From Pseudomonadota bacterium (GTDB lineage: Bacteria; Pseudomonadota; Gammaproteobacteria; Burkholderiales; Casimicrobiaceae), in contig JAFEDG010000141.1 of NCBI GenBank assembly GCA_018241745.1, positions 92,850-156,849 on the forward strand: a stretch of 64,000 bases of DNA, read 5' to 3'. The position numbers and the translations under genes were made by a program. Below the pieces are notes generated by a model, which made no database searches, was not told the DNA's origin, and was given only the letters and a program-made list of their open reading frames with translations. This document shows, in pieces, positions 41,631 through 49,968 of this stretch. The number at the start of each line of letters is the position of its first letter. Position 1 is the first letter of the stretch.

Positions 41631-42077
41631 TCAGCCCTTCTTCGCGCGCTTCGCGGTCTTGCGGGACGATTTCTTCGCCGCCTTGCGGGCGACCTTCTTC
41701 GTCGTCTTGCGCGCCGACTTCTTCGCCGTCTTCCGCGTCGTCTTCTTCGTGGTTTTCTTCGCAGCCTTCTTCGCAGCTTTCTTCGCAGTCTTCCTGGTCG
41801 TCTTCCTCGCGGTCTTGCGCGCGGTCTTCGTGGCGGCCTTCTTCGCGGTCTTGCGCGTCGACTTCTTGGCGGACTTCTTGGTCGCCTTCTTCGCGGCTTT
41901 CTTCGTGCTCTTCTTCGCCGCGGCCTTCATCTCATCCTTGCTCTTGCGACGCATGTCCATCGCGTGCGCGCGCGAATACTGCTGGATGTCCTTGAACTTG
42001 CCGGTCCTGTCGCGCACCGCGTAGAGCTTCTTGCCCTTCGAGCTGTACAACACCGTTCTTCTTGCTTTCTTGGCCAT
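41631..42077 (-). CDS. Lysine-rich histone H1-like DNA-binding protein
   Basis: A 148-residue protein. Residues 1-50 form a compact basic domain (MAKKARRTVLYSSKGKKLYA, then DIQQYSRAHAMDMRRKSKDE). Residues 52-148 are almost only Lys, Ala, Thr and Arg in (K/R)(K/T)xAKK-type repeats, as in histone H1-like proteins of betaproteobacteria and Pseudomonas AlgP. It probably compacts DNA or binds nucleic acid nonspecifically. The ATG follows CAGGAGAAC. It sits between the binding-protein and permease genes of an ABC operon, an unusual place for a nucleoid protein. Confidence 0.88.
   Translation of the reverse strand: MAKKARRTVLYSSKGKKLYAVRDRTGKFKDIQQYSRAHAMDMRRKSKDEMKAAAKKSTKKAAKKATKKSAKKSTRKTAKKAATKTARKTARKTTRKTAKKAAKKAAKKTTKKTTRKTAKKSARKTTKKVARKAAKKSSRKTAKRAKKG
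41640..41925 (-). repeat. Low-complexity KAAKK/KTARK coding repeats
   Basis: Short imperfect tandem units, mostly 12-15 bases and rich in TTCTTCGC and CTTGCG on the plus strand, encode the lysine-rich tail of the histone-like protein. Such tracts often vary in unit number between strains. Confidence 0.7.
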
Positions 42078-42250
42078 GCCGTTCTCCTGTCGGGTTGCGA
42101 TCGCGTCGGCCTTGCCACCACTGCTGCGGCGGCGAGAAGCCGCGCGGGCAATGGTCGCGCCAATCGTTCGCGATGTCCACCCTCGTCGTGCGCGAGGCTG
42201 TGGGCCGGCATGCACGGCGCGCGTGCTCCGCGCGCCGTGCATCCGCTGCA

Positions 42251-43576
42251 TCAGACCTTGTAGTAGCGCTCGGCGCGCTGCTGCGCGCGCTCGGCGGCCT
42301 CCTTCGGCGACTTCGCGCCCGACGCGGCTTCCGCCACCATGTTCGGGATGATGAAGTCGGCCAGCGCCGCCGCCGACGCGTAGCCCATCGTCCCCGCATA
42401 GCCGCCCGGCGTGCCGTTCTTGAAGCAGTCGCGGTACGGCGTCTTCTTCGGGTCCGCGGTCCAGAACGCGCTCGACTCGTAGGCCGCGAGCGGATGGCAC
42501 ACGTAGCCGATCGACGCCTCCTGCCACGGCACGTACTGCTCCTTCTCCATCATGAAGCGCAGGTACTCCTTGGCCGCGTTCGGATATTTCGAATACTTGA
42601 AGATCATCATCGGGAACACGAGGTTGAGCTCGCGCGCCTTGCCGTCATGACCGAGCGGGAAGTAGGCGTGCTGGATGTCGTTGGCCAGCGCCTGCATCTT
42701 CGGGTCCTGCGACGTCTTGGCCGCGTAGTACACCGAGATGCCGTTGGCGGTCAGCGAGATCTGGCCGTCGAGGAACGCCTTGTTGTTGTTCGGGTCCAGC
42801 CACGACAGCGTGCCCGGGATGAACGTCTCGTACAGCTGCTTGCCGGTTTCCAGCGCCGCGATCGTCTCCGGGCTGTTGATGACGACGTTGTTCTTGGCGT
42901 CGACGAGCTTGCCGCCATGCGCCCAGACCAGCCAATGCGTCCAGCTCGAATCGCCGGTGGCGTTGCCGAGCGCGAAACCGGCAGGCGTGCCCTTGGCCTT
43001 CAGCGCCTGGCACAGCTTGACGAAGCCGGGCACGTCGCGCGGAAACGTCTCGAAGCCCGCGGCCTTCAGCATGCTCTCGCGATAGACCATCGCGTTGCCC
43101 GCGGCGCCCATCATGATCGCCACCCACTTGCCGCCGTGCATCGCATAGTCCTTGGCGATGGGGTACCAGCCGCCGTACTTGGCGCCGAGGTAGTTCGCGA
43201 GGTCCGTGACGTCGACGAGCTTGTCGGGATACTGGTGCGCATCCTCCATCGTGCTGATGATGATGTCGGGACCGCTGCCGATGTTGGCCGCGACTGCCGC
43301 CTTCGGGCGCACGTCCTCCCAGCCTTCCTGGTCGACGCGCACCTCGATCCCGGTCATCTGCGTGAACTTCTTCGTGTTGGCGATCCACACGTCCTCGTCG
43401 CCCTGCACGAAGCGCTTCCAGCGCAGCACGCGCAACTTGGCGCCCTTCTCGGGCACGACCTTGTACGTCTGCGCAGCCGCATCCGGCGCGAACAGCGCCG
43501 GACCGGCGCCGAGCGCGGTGGTGGCCGCCACGCCGGCGGTCGTCTTCAGGAAATCGCGTCGCTTGAATTCGTCCAT
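42251..43576 (-). CDS. ABC transporter extracellular solute-binding protein, Tat signal
   Basis: A 441-residue binding protein of the CUT1/family 1 type. The N-terminus MDEFKRRDFLKTTAGVAATTALGAG is a twin-arginine signal with RRDFLK; the mature part begins around AQTYKVVP. Family features include VWIANTKKFTQMTGIEVRV, GPDIIISTMEDAHQYPDKLVDV and GNAMVYRESMLKAAGFE. Tat export implies folding in the cytoplasm, which is unusual for a sugar-binding protein but known. The start at 43576 follows CGGAGGAGAGG. It delivers substrate to the permeases at 40642 and 39744. Substrate class not determinable. Confidence 0.92.
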   Translation of the reverse strand: MDEFKRRDFLKTTAGVAATTALGAGPALFAPDAAAQTYKVVPEKGAKLRVLRWKRFVQGDEDVWIANTKKFTQMTGIEVRVDQEGWEDVRPKAAVAANIGSGPDIIISTMEDAHQYPDKLVDVTDLANYLGAKYGGWYPIAKDYAMHGGKWVAIMMGAAGNAMVYRESMLKAAGFETFPRDVPGFVKLCQALKAKGTPAGFALGNATGDSSWTHWLVWAHGGKLVDAKNNVVINSPETIAALETGKQLYETFIPGTLSWLDPNNNKAFLDGQISLTANGISVYYAAKTSQDPKMQALANDIQHAYFPLGHDGKARELNLVFPMMIFKYSKYPNAAKEYLRFMMEKEQYVPWQEASIGYVCHPLAAYESSAFWTADPKKTPYRDCFKNGTPGGYAGTMGYASAAALADFIIPNMVAEAASGAKSPKEAAERAQQRAERYYKV

Positions 43577-43691
43577 CCTCTCCTCCGTTGTGGTGGTACT
43601 CCGCTCGCGGTGGCTGCCCGCGTATCCGCGCCGGCCGGCCGCGGCGCGCGAGGCCATCGCGCGCTGCGGCCGGATGCCGCTGTCTTGACCG

Positions 43692-44765
43692 CTAGGCCGC
43701 GAGCCTGCTGCCGCTCGCGGCGTCGAACAGGTGGACGCGATGCGCGTCCGGCATCAGCCCGACGCGCTCGCCGGGCCGGCACGCGACGCGGTCCCGCTGC
43801 ATCGCGATGACGCTGTGCCCGCCGATGCGGCAGACAACCTGCGTGTCGGCGCCCGTGGGCTCGACGAGCACGACGTCGCCCGCGAGCGCCACATCGGGCG
43901 TCGTCAACGCGATGTGCTCGGGCCGCATGCCGCACAGCACGCGCTGGCCGTCGACACCCTGCGCCATCACGTCGATCGTGCCCCCACCGTCCAGGTGCAC
44001 GCGCGCGGTATCGCCCGTGGGACGGCCGAGCCGGCCGGGTACGAGGTTCATCGACGGCGAGCCGATGAAGCTCGCGACGAACGTGTTGGCCGGGTGGTCG
44101 TAGAGATCGAGCGGGGCGCCGATCTGCTCGACGATGCCGTCGCGCATGACGACGATCTTGTCGGCCATCGTCATCGCCTCGATCTGGTCGTGCGTCACGT
44201 AGATGGACGTTGTCGTCAGCCGCTGGTGCAGCTCGCGGATTTCGCTGCGCATCTGCACGCGCAGCTGCGCATCCAGGTTGGACAACGGCTCGTCGAACAG
44301 GAAGACCTGCGGGTCGCGGACGATCGCCCGTCCCATCGCGACGCGCTGGCGCTGGCCGCCGGACAGCTGCCGGGGGTAGCGGTCGAGCAGCGCCTCGAGC
44401 CCCAGGATGCCCGCGGCGCGCGCGACCTTGGCCGCGATCTCCGGCTTGGGCAGCTTGGCGAGCGTCAGCGCGAACGACATGTTGTCGCGCACCGTCATGT
44501 GCGGATACAGCGCGTAGTTCTGGAACACCATCGCGACGTCGCGCTCGCGCGGCGCGACGCGATTGACGACGGTGCCGCCGATGCGGATCTCGCCGCCGCT
44601 GATCTCCTCGAGGCCGGCGATCATCCGCAGCAGCGTCGACTTGCCGCAGCCGGACGGGCCGACCAGCACGCAGAACTCGCCGTCCGCGATCTCGACGTCC
44701 ACGCCGCGGATGACTTCCGTCGCGCCGAACACCTTGCGCACGGCAACGATGCTGACTGCGGCCAT
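43692..44765 (-). CDS. ABC transporter ATPase, UgpC/MalK type
   Basis: A 357-residue ATPase. Walker A GPSGCGKST, Q-loop VFQNYALYPHMTV, signature LSGGQRQRVAMGRA, Walker B VFLFDEPLSNLDA and the H-loop YVTHDQIEAMT are all intact, followed by the C-terminal TOBE/regulatory domain typical of MalK/UgpC. The ATG at 44765 follows GGAGGAGCGGTC and removes 17 nonconserved upstream residues. First gene of the leftward transporter operon, 115 bases before the binding-protein gene. It powers uptake through the two permeases. Confidence 0.95.
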   Translation of the reverse strand: MAAVSIVAVRKVFGATEVIRGVDVEIADGEFCVLVGPSGCGKSTLLRMIAGLEEISGGEIRIGGTVVNRVAPRERDVAMVFQNYALYPHMTVRDNMSFALTLAKLPKPEIAAKVARAAGILGLEALLDRYPRQLSGGQRQRVAMGRAIVRDPQVFLFDEPLSNLDAQLRVQMRSEIRELHQRLTTTSIYVTHDQIEAMTMADKIVVMRDGIVEQIGAPLDLYDHPANTFVASFIGSPSMNLVPGRLGRPTGDTARVHLDGGGTIDVMAQGVDGQRVLCGMRPEHIALTTPDVALAGDVVLVEPTGADTQVVCRIGGHSVIAMQRDRVACRPGERVGLMPDAHRVHLFDAASGSRLAA

Positions 44766-44841
44766 GACCGCTCCTCCAAGCCCTGTTGTCGTTGTGTACG
44801 CGCGCGGGGCGGGCAACGTCCGCGGCGGCTTGACCGTGATG

Positions 44842-45813
44842 CTACATCGGCTTGCGCGTACCTGCAGTCACCACGTACTCCGGGCGCCCGGTTTTGTGCC
44901 ACGTGGCAAGGTTCTGCGCCGCCTTGCGCCGCAGCTCGCGCTCGGCGTCGAGCGAGAAGAATGCCGCGTGCGGGGTCAGGATCACGCGCGGGTGCCCGAC
45001 GAGGGGCGAATCCCGCGGGACCGGCTCGGTCGGCAGCACGTCGAGCGCGAGGCCGGCCAGCGTGCCGTCGGCGAGCGCCGCCAGCGCCGCGTCGACGTCG
45101 ACGACGGCGCCCCGCGCCGTGTTGACCAGGAAGGCTCCGCGCTTCGTCGCGGCGAGTACGTCCGCGCCTATGAGCCCCCGCGTCTCCGCGTTGAGCGGCA
45201 CGTGCAGCGAAATGACGTCCGCCTGCCCGACGAGTGCGGCGAGCGTCGGCGCGCGCTGCACGTAGGCCGGGAAATCACCGTCGATCAGGTACGGGTCGCA
45301 GGCGACGACGCGACCGAATACGTTGCGCGAGACGTGGGCCATCCGCTTGCCGATGCGGCCCAGGCCGACGATGCCTAGTGTCAAATCGGATGCGCGCTTC
45401 AAGGGTCCCGACGACAGGTAATGCCACTCGCCCGCGGTGATGTCGCGGTTGTACGCGACGACGTTGCGGACGAGGGCGAGCGCGAGCGCCAGCGCATGCG
45501 TCGCGACCTCGCCGACGCCGTAGTCCGGCGAGTTGGCCACCCACACACCGTGCCGCTCGCAGGCCGCCGTGTCGATCGTGTCGAAACCCGCGCCGTAGCG
45601 GCTGACGATGCCGAGCTGCGGCAGCGCGCGCACGACCTTGTCGGTGATCGGCGCGTATTGGAGCAGGATGCCGAAGCACCCCTGCGCCGCGCGGATCACG
45701 TCGTCCTCGGTCCTGCACTGCGCCTTGACGACGTCGATGCCCTGGCTCGCGAACAGCGCTTCCTCGAGCGCGAGGTCGTGGAAGTCGTAATCGGAGAGCA
45801 GGATGCGCGGCAT
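44842..45813 (-). CDS. D-2-hydroxyacid dehydrogenase, CtBP/SerA-like subgroup
   Basis: A 323-residue NAD-dependent dehydrogenase with the GLGRIGKRM motif, catalytic Arg in NTARGAVVDVD, Glu in LPTEPVPRD and His in LTPHAAFFS. The ordering PRILLSDYDFHDLALEEALF at the N-terminus resembles the CtBP-like/glyoxylate-reductase branch, different from the protein at 8631. It lies 76 bases upstream of the ABC ATPase start on the same strand, so it could head that operon and metabolise the imported compound. The substrate 2-hydroxy or 2-oxo acid is unknown. Confidence 0.88.
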   Translation of the reverse strand: MPRILLSDYDFHDLALEEALFASQGIDVVKAQCRTEDDVIRAAQGCFGILLQYAPITDKVVRALPQLGIVSRYGAGFDTIDTAACERHGVWVANSPDYGVGEVATHALALALALVRNVVAYNRDITAGEWHYLSSGPLKRASDLTLGIVGLGRIGKRMAHVSRNVFGRVVACDPYLIDGDFPAYVQRAPTLAALVGQADVISLHVPLNAETRGLIGADVLAATKRGAFLVNTARGAVVDVDAALAALADGTLAGLALDVLPTEPVPRDSPLVGHPRVILTPHAAFFSLDAERELRRKAAQNLATWHKTGRPEYVVTAGTRKPM

Positions 45814-45923
45814 TCGCGGAGCGGAGCGTACGGAACGCCGCGAGACTAAGGGCAGCCCTCGCGGCGGTCAAGCGGCCAGACCAGTTGCAGTGCAGCATCC
45901 GGCGCGGGCATAGAATCGCGGCC

Positions 45924-46952
45924 ATGGACACGACACGACGCCTGCGCACGACGATTGCCGGCAGCCTTCCCAAGCCCTCCTGGCTCGCCGAACCCAACGC
46001 CCTGTGGGCACCATGGCGCCTCGATGGCGCGATGCTCGAGGAGGGCAAGCACGACGCGGTACGCCTCGTCGTCGCCGAGCAGGAGAAGGCCGGCATCGAC
46101 ATCGTCACCGACGGCGAGCAGACGCGGCGTCACTTCGTGACGTCGTTCATCGAGGGCCTCGACGGTGTCGACTTCGAGCACAAGGAAGTCGTGCGCATCC
46201 GCAACCGCTACGACGCGGCGGTGCCTGTGGTCGTCGGCCCGGTGGCGCGTCGCCACCCGATCTTCGTCGCCGACGCCGCGTTCCTGCGCTCGACGACGCG
46301 CCACGCGGTCAAGTACACACTGCCCGGGCCGCTGACGATGGTCGACACGCTGCTGGACAAGCACTACCGCAGCCGCGAGAAGCTCGCGCACGCGTTCGCT
46401 GCGATCCTCAACGCCGAGGCGCGCGAGATCGAGGCCGCGGGCGTCGACGTGATCCAGTTCGACGAGCCCGCGTTCAACGTCTACTTCGACGAGGTCCGCG
46501 ATTTCGCGCTGGCGGCGCTTGAGCGGGCCGCGGAAGGGCTTTCGTGCAAGACTGCCGTGCACATCTGCTACGGCTACGGGATCAAGGCGAACAACGACTG
46601 GAAGCAGACGCTCGGCAACGAGTGGCGGCAGTACGAGAACACGTTCCCGCTGCTCGCGCGCTCGCGCATCGACCAGGTGTCGCTCGAATGCGCGAACTCG
46701 CACGTCCCGATCGACCTCATCGCGCTGCTCGCCGGCAAGGACGTCATGGTGGGCGCGATCGACGTCGCGCGCGACACCGTGGAGACGCCGGACGAAGTGG
46801 CCGCCGTCATTCGCCAGGCGTTGCGCTTCGTCCCCCCCGAGCGGCTGTACCCGTGCACCAATTGCGGCATGGTCCCGCTCACGCGCAGCGTCGCGGCCGG
46901 CAAGCTGCGCGCGCTCGCCGCCGGGGCCGCGCTGGTCCGCGCCGAACTTTGA
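45924..46952 (+). CDS. Core MetE-family (cobalamin-independent methionine synthase-like) methyltransferase
   Basis: A 342-residue protein equivalent to the C-terminal catalytic barrel of MetE, without the N-terminal half. Zinc-ligand residues His213 and Cys215 (VHICYGYG), Glu255 (SLECANS) and Cys314 (CTNCGM) are conserved. Substrate-side motifs are TIAGSLPKPSWL, DGEQTRRHFV and DVIQFDEPAFNVY. Such core proteins transfer methyl groups to thiols; the methyl donor may be methylcobalamin-protein or another methylated compound rather than methyltetrahydrofolate. It is coupled by a TTGA overlap to a zinc-ribbon protein. Homocysteine as acceptor is probable but not proven. Confidence 0.85.
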   Translation: MDTTRRLRTTIAGSLPKPSWLAEPNALWAPWRLDGAMLEEGKHDAVRLVVAEQEKAGIDIVTDGEQTRRHFVTSFIEGLDGVDFEHKEVVRIRNRYDAAVPVVVGPVARRHPIFVADAAFLRSTTRHAVKYTLPGPLTMVDTLLDKHYRSREKLAHAFAAILNAEAREIEAAGVDVIQFDEPAFNVYFDEVRDFALAALERAAEGLSCKTAVHICYGYGIKANNDWKQTLGNEWRQYENTFPLLARSRIDQVSLECANSHVPIDLIALLAGKDVMVGAIDVARDTVETPDEVAAVIRQALRFVPPERLYPCTNCGMVPLTRSVAAGKLRALAAGAALVRAEL

Positions 46953-47659
46953 TCGCCTGCCCGAACTGCCGCCAGCCGATGGCGGCACGGGAGGAGCCGG
47001 CCTTCGCGGCACTGTCGCGCGACGTCGAAGTCGACACGTGCGCGAACTGCGGCCTCCTGTGGCTCGATCGCGGCGAAGGCGCTTCGCTGACGCCGGCGGC
47101 TGTGCTGTCGCTGTTCCGCGTCATCGCAGACGCCGGGGCGCCGCACAGGGCGCTCGGGACTGGGCTGCCCTGCCCGCGTTGCAGGCGCTCGCTCGACTTC
47201 ACGCACGACCAGATGCGCAACACGCGCTTCACCTACTGGCGCTGCCCGGCCAGCGACGGCCAGCTGATCACGTTCGGGCAGTTCCTGACCGCGCGCCAGC
47301 TGGTGCGCCCGCCGACACCAGCCGAACTCGCGCGGCTGCGCGACACCGTCCGCTCGCTGACCTGCTCGCAGTGCGGCGGCCCGATCGACATCACCCGGGA
47401 CAGCGCCTGTCCCCACTGCGGGGCCGGCATCATGCTGGTCGATCCCGACAGCCTGCGTAAGGCGCTGCGCGAGCTGGCGGCGGCGGCCAGCGCGCCCATC
47501 CCCGCTGCAGCCGGGCCTGCGGCGACCGCCGCCGGCGGGTTGACGGATGCCCAGATCGACGCGCTGTTCGAGCAGGAGCGCAGTCGCGACCGGGACGTCG
47601 GCGCCGACCTGCTCGATCTCGGTGCAACGCTGGCCCGGTGGTTCGTGCGAGCGGCCTAA
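46949..47659 (+). CDS. Zinc-ribbon (zf-TFIIB-type) protein of unknown function
   Basis: A 236-residue protein with several cysteine pairs: CPNC near the start with CANCGLLWLDRGE 28 residues later (the zf-TFIIB arrangement), CPRCRRSLDF, a third pair CSQC with CPHC, and a C-terminal Asp/Glu/Arg-rich helix. TTG at 46949, overlapping the MetE-like stop, is the only start that places the first CPNC at the N-terminus. It probably binds up to two or three zinc ions. Function unknown; zf-TFIIB proteins are often small adaptor or regulatory proteins. Coupling to the MetE-like gene may be functional or accidental. Confidence 0.72.
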   Translation: MIACPNCRQPMAAREEPAFAALSRDVEVDTCANCGLLWLDRGEGASLTPAAVLSLFRVIADAGAPHRALGTGLPCPRCRRSLDFTHDQMRNTRFTYWRCPASDGQLITFGQFLTARQLVRPPTPAELARLRDTVRSLTCSQCGGPIDITRDSACPHCGAGIMLVDPDSLRKALRELAAAASAPIPAAAGPAATAAGGLTDAQIDALFEQERSRDRDVGADLLDLGATLARWFVRAA

Positions 47660-47951
47660 AGCGCCTGGCAGTTGCGTCGAACGGGCGTTCGGGCCGGCGA
47701 GCAACGAGCCCGCCGGCAGGGGCAGGTGGGCATCGACGCCACACGCCACCCCTAAGTTACGGGATTGTCAAGCACAATCCGCCGGCATTCGGGTATGATG
47801 GCGCCTGTTTTGGAGTCCCAAGACCGAAGTATGACCGTACGGGTGCCGCATTCGCAGCCCCGCCTGCCGTACCTTCCCACCTTGAGATCTAAACATGGCG
47901 GCGAGCCAGAACTCGTCTTCTACCTAAGCAACTCAAGGGAGTAGCACTAAG
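47660..47951 (+). promoter_or_regulatory. Intergenic region holding the long leader of the cold-shock gene
   Basis: This 292-base gap has no ORF of note. A TATGAT element (47794-47799) is a candidate -10 box, which would give a 5-prime leader of about 145 bases; its -35 is not evident (TTGTCA at 47765 is too distant). Long structured leaders are usual for CspA-type genes and act as thermosensors. The last 15 bases carry the ribosome site CAAGGGAG before the ATG at 47952. Confidence 0.5.
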
Positions 47952-48155
47952 ATGGCAACCGGTACTGTTAAGTGGTTCAACGACGCCAAGGGCTTCGGCT
48001 TCATTACGCCGGATGGCGGCGGCGAGGATCTGTTCGCGCATTTCACCGCGATCAAGATGGACGGCTTCAAGACGCTGAAGGAAGGCCAGAAGGTCGCGTT
48101 CGACGTGACGACGGGTCCGAAGGGCAAGCAAGCATCCAACATCACCGCGGCCTGA
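47952..48155 (+). CDS. Cold-shock/CSD protein
   Basis: A 67-residue single cold-shock domain with [15 protein letters not shown] (RNP1) and DLFAHF (RNP2). It binds single-stranded RNA and DNA and prevents secondary structure. The first residues [11 protein letters not shown] are classical. The long leader upstream and the strong terminator downstream make it a stand-alone transcript. Whether it is cold-inducible cannot be judged from sequence. Confidence 0.96.
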   Translation: MATGTVKWFNDAKGFGFITPDGGGEDLFAHFTAIKMDGFKTLKEGQKVAFDVTTGPKGKQASNITAA

Positions 48156-48190
48156 TTTCCAGAGCACGCGCACCTCGCAACACCCCGATC

Positions 48191-48225
48191 GAAAACCCGG
48201 GTCCCCTTGTGGGCCCGGGTTTTTT
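48191..48225 (+). terminator. Rho-independent terminator of the cold-shock gene
   Basis: AACCCGGG (48194-48201) pairs with CCCGGGTT (48214-48221), extended inwards by CCC/GGG, and is followed by TTTTTT. It lies 38 bases after the stop. Confidence 0.88.
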
Positions 48226-48241
48226 ATTGCCACGCGACATT

Positions 48242-48310
48242 GGGTCCGACCCTATTTTCGCCGGGGCGCGACGATAAACGCAGGCGCTGCGCGAAAATAG
48301 GGTCGGACCC
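48242..48310. repeat. Variant inverted pair of the GGGTCCGACCC dispersed repeat
   Basis: GGGTCCGACCCTATTTTCGC (48242-48261) and its exact reverse complement (48291-48310) enclose a 29-base loop. The unit differs from the copies at 39233 only after the TTTTC. It sits just after the cold-shock terminator and immediately before the DUF1345 start at 48315. Confidence 0.85.
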
Positions 48311-48314
48311 TGCC

Positions 48315-49040
48315 ATGCCACGCGCGAAGCCCCGCTCCCCAGCAGCCGCCACATCCGCGTCACCCGGCTGGACGCGCAGGCTGCGTCGCCCGCGGCTGAC
48401 GCTCGCGTTCGCGCTGGGCATCGCCGTCTACGTCGCGCTGTTCGCCTTCACGGGCGTGCAATGGCGGCTGCGCTTCATCGTCGCGTGGGACATCGGCACG
48501 ACGACGGCGCTCGTGGCGATCTTCGTCGGGCTGCACAACGCACCGCTGTCGACGATCAAGACCAACGCGCTGCGGCAGGACAGCGGCAAATGGGCGGTCC
48601 TCGTGCTGACGCTGATGGCGGCGACGGCAAGCCTCGTGGTCATCGCGTCGGAAGTGCCCAAGCTCAAGGGCCTCGCCGGCGGCGAACTGGCTTTGCACGT
48701 CGCCTTCGTCGTGTTCACGATCATCGTGTCGTGGGCCTTCGTCCACGCGATGTTCGCGGTCTACTACGCGCACGAGTACTACATGGACGTCGACCTCGCG
48801 GACCCGAAGCTGTCGCCCGCGGGCAAGCGCCTCCTGTTCCCCGGCCACGAGATGCCCCGCTATGCCGACTTCCTGTACTTCGCGTTCGTACTGGGCATGA
48901 CGTTCCAGGTGTCCGACGTGGAAGTCGCGGACGCGCGGCTCCGGCGCATCGTGCTGTGGCACGGTGTGTCGTCGTTCATGTACTCGACGGGCATCCTGGC
49001 GCTTGCGATCAACCTCGTCGCGGGCCTCATCGAGAACTGA
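48315..49040 (+). CDS. DUF1345 integral membrane protein
   Basis: A 241-residue membrane protein with five or six hydrophobic helices and the family motifs FIVAWDIGTTTALVAIF, SWAFVHAMFAVYYAHEYY and FLYFAFVLGMTFQVSDVEV, which characterise DUF1345. The ATG at 48315 is 4 bases past the repeat; the frame is open upstream to 48207 through the repeat, but this has no conserved sequence. Function of the family is unknown. It is separated from the convergent acid phosphatase by one base. Confidence 0.88.
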   Translation: MPRAKPRSPAAATSASPGWTRRLRRPRLTLAFALGIAVYVALFAFTGVQWRLRFIVAWDIGTTTALVAIFVGLHNAPLSTIKTNALRQDSGKWAVLVLTLMAATASLVVIASEVPKLKGLAGGELALHVAFVVFTIIVSWAFVHAMFAVYYAHEYYMDVDLADPKLSPAGKRLLFPGHEMPRYADFLYFAFVLGMTFQVSDVEVADARLRRIVLWHGVSSFMYSTGILALAINLVAGLIEN

Positions 49041-49898
49041 TCAGGGGACGAGCGGAGGCAGCAGCGCGGTGGCGGCTGCCTCGGCGGCGCAGTCATGGGC
49101 CGGCGGTGGCGGCGGGCGTTGCGCGCGCAACGCCGCGAGTTCCTTGCGGGCCGCCGCCACCTGCGCGTTGAACAGCGGGTCCGCGTGCAGGCGTGCGACG
49201 GTCGCGGCGGCCATCGTCCGCGCCGCGATCGTGTCCGACAGCCAGTGCACGCCGCAAACGACGCGACTCTGCGCGTACACCTGGCCGCGCGCGAGGATGT
49301 CCGTCGCGTGCACCGGGTCGACTTCCGCGAGGATCAGCGCCCATGCCCAGCCCACCGCCGCGTGGCTCGACGGATACGAGCCGTCGTGCTGCATCGACCG
49401 CTCGCTCTCCGGCGTGCAGCTCGCGTCGTGGTGGACGACGAACGGCCGCGGCCGCCGATACTCCTTCTTCGTCGGGGATACCGACAGCAACGCGTCCGTC
49501 AGCGACCTGAGCAGCAGCCGATAGAGGTTGGGCGTCGCTTCGTCGGAGACCGGCGCGTCGAGCGAGCACGTGAACACGTTGGCCGCGAGCGGGAAGTGGA
49601 GGTCGGCGTCGGCGGCCGCGAGCGCCCAGCGCGACGTGCCGCGCAGCGCGCGCGTCTGCGCGTACACCGCCTCGTCGAGCGCCATCGCGGCGGACCCGGG
49701 CGCGGGCGGCGGCCCGAGCAGCACCGTGCTGTCCGGCAGCGCCTCGCGCGGCAGGTAGCCCTCGATGAAACCGGGAACCGTCGGCGGCACCGGTGCAAGG
49801 GTATCGAGCCGCGGCGGGGCGCTTGCGCAGCCGGCAACGACGAGCGTGACCGCGACGGCGGCCGCGGCGACGAACTGCGGTAGGCGGCGGCAGGACAC
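49041..49898 (-). CDS. Lipoprotein PAP2-type (class A) acid phosphatase
   Basis: A 285-residue phosphatase with the three PAP2 motifs in order: KKEYRRPRP (K-x6-RP), YPSSHAAVGW (PSxH) and SRVVCGVHWLSD (SR-x5-H-x3-D). The N-terminus from GTG 49898 is a lipoprotein signal: CRRLPQFVAAAAVAVTLVVAGC with the lipobox Cys24, so the mature enzyme is membrane-anchored in the periplasm. It removes phosphate from esters, possibly from lipid pyrophosphates. The frame extends upstream to 50144 but that region is the divergent glycosyltransferase. The upstream gap carries a Pho-box-like element. Start codon is moderately certain. Confidence 0.88.
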   Translation of the reverse strand: MSCRRLPQFVAAAAVAVTLVVAGCASAPPRLDTLAPVPPTVPGFIEGYLPREALPDSTVLLGPPPAPGSAAMALDEAVYAQTRALRGTSRWALAAADADLHFPLAANVFTCSLDAPVSDEATPNLYRLLLRSLTDALLSVSPTKKEYRRPRPFVVHHDASCTPESERSMQHDGSYPSSHAAVGWAWALILAEVDPVHATDILARGQVYAQSRVVCGVHWLSDTIAARTMAAATVARLHADPLFNAQVAAARKELAALRAQRPPPPPAHDCAAEAAATALLPPLVP

Positions 49899-49905
49899 GC
49901 CATGA

Positions 49906-49923
49906 TTGTCACACAGGCGTCTT
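49906..49923 (+). promoter_or_regulatory. Candidate Pho-box-like site
   Basis: TTGTCAC-ACAG-GCGTCTT: a direct-repeat-like pair with 11-base period and a good first half-site, lying 45 bases upstream of the GT4 gene and 8 bases from the divergent acid phosphatase start. It matches the site at 54401 in 14 of 18 positions. PhoB sites have the form CTGTCAT-N4-CTGTCAT; here the second half is weak. Confidence 0.45.
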
Positions 49924-49968
49924 GCCGGCGTCACGGCGGCGTCGTCGCCGTCGCCCACAGTGCGCGCC

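Noticed and set aside
41640..41925. Possible tandem repeat or CRISPR-like array
   Set aside because: The units are short, imperfect and encode a lysine/alanine tail in one frame; there are no spacers. It is coding repeat of a histone-like gene.
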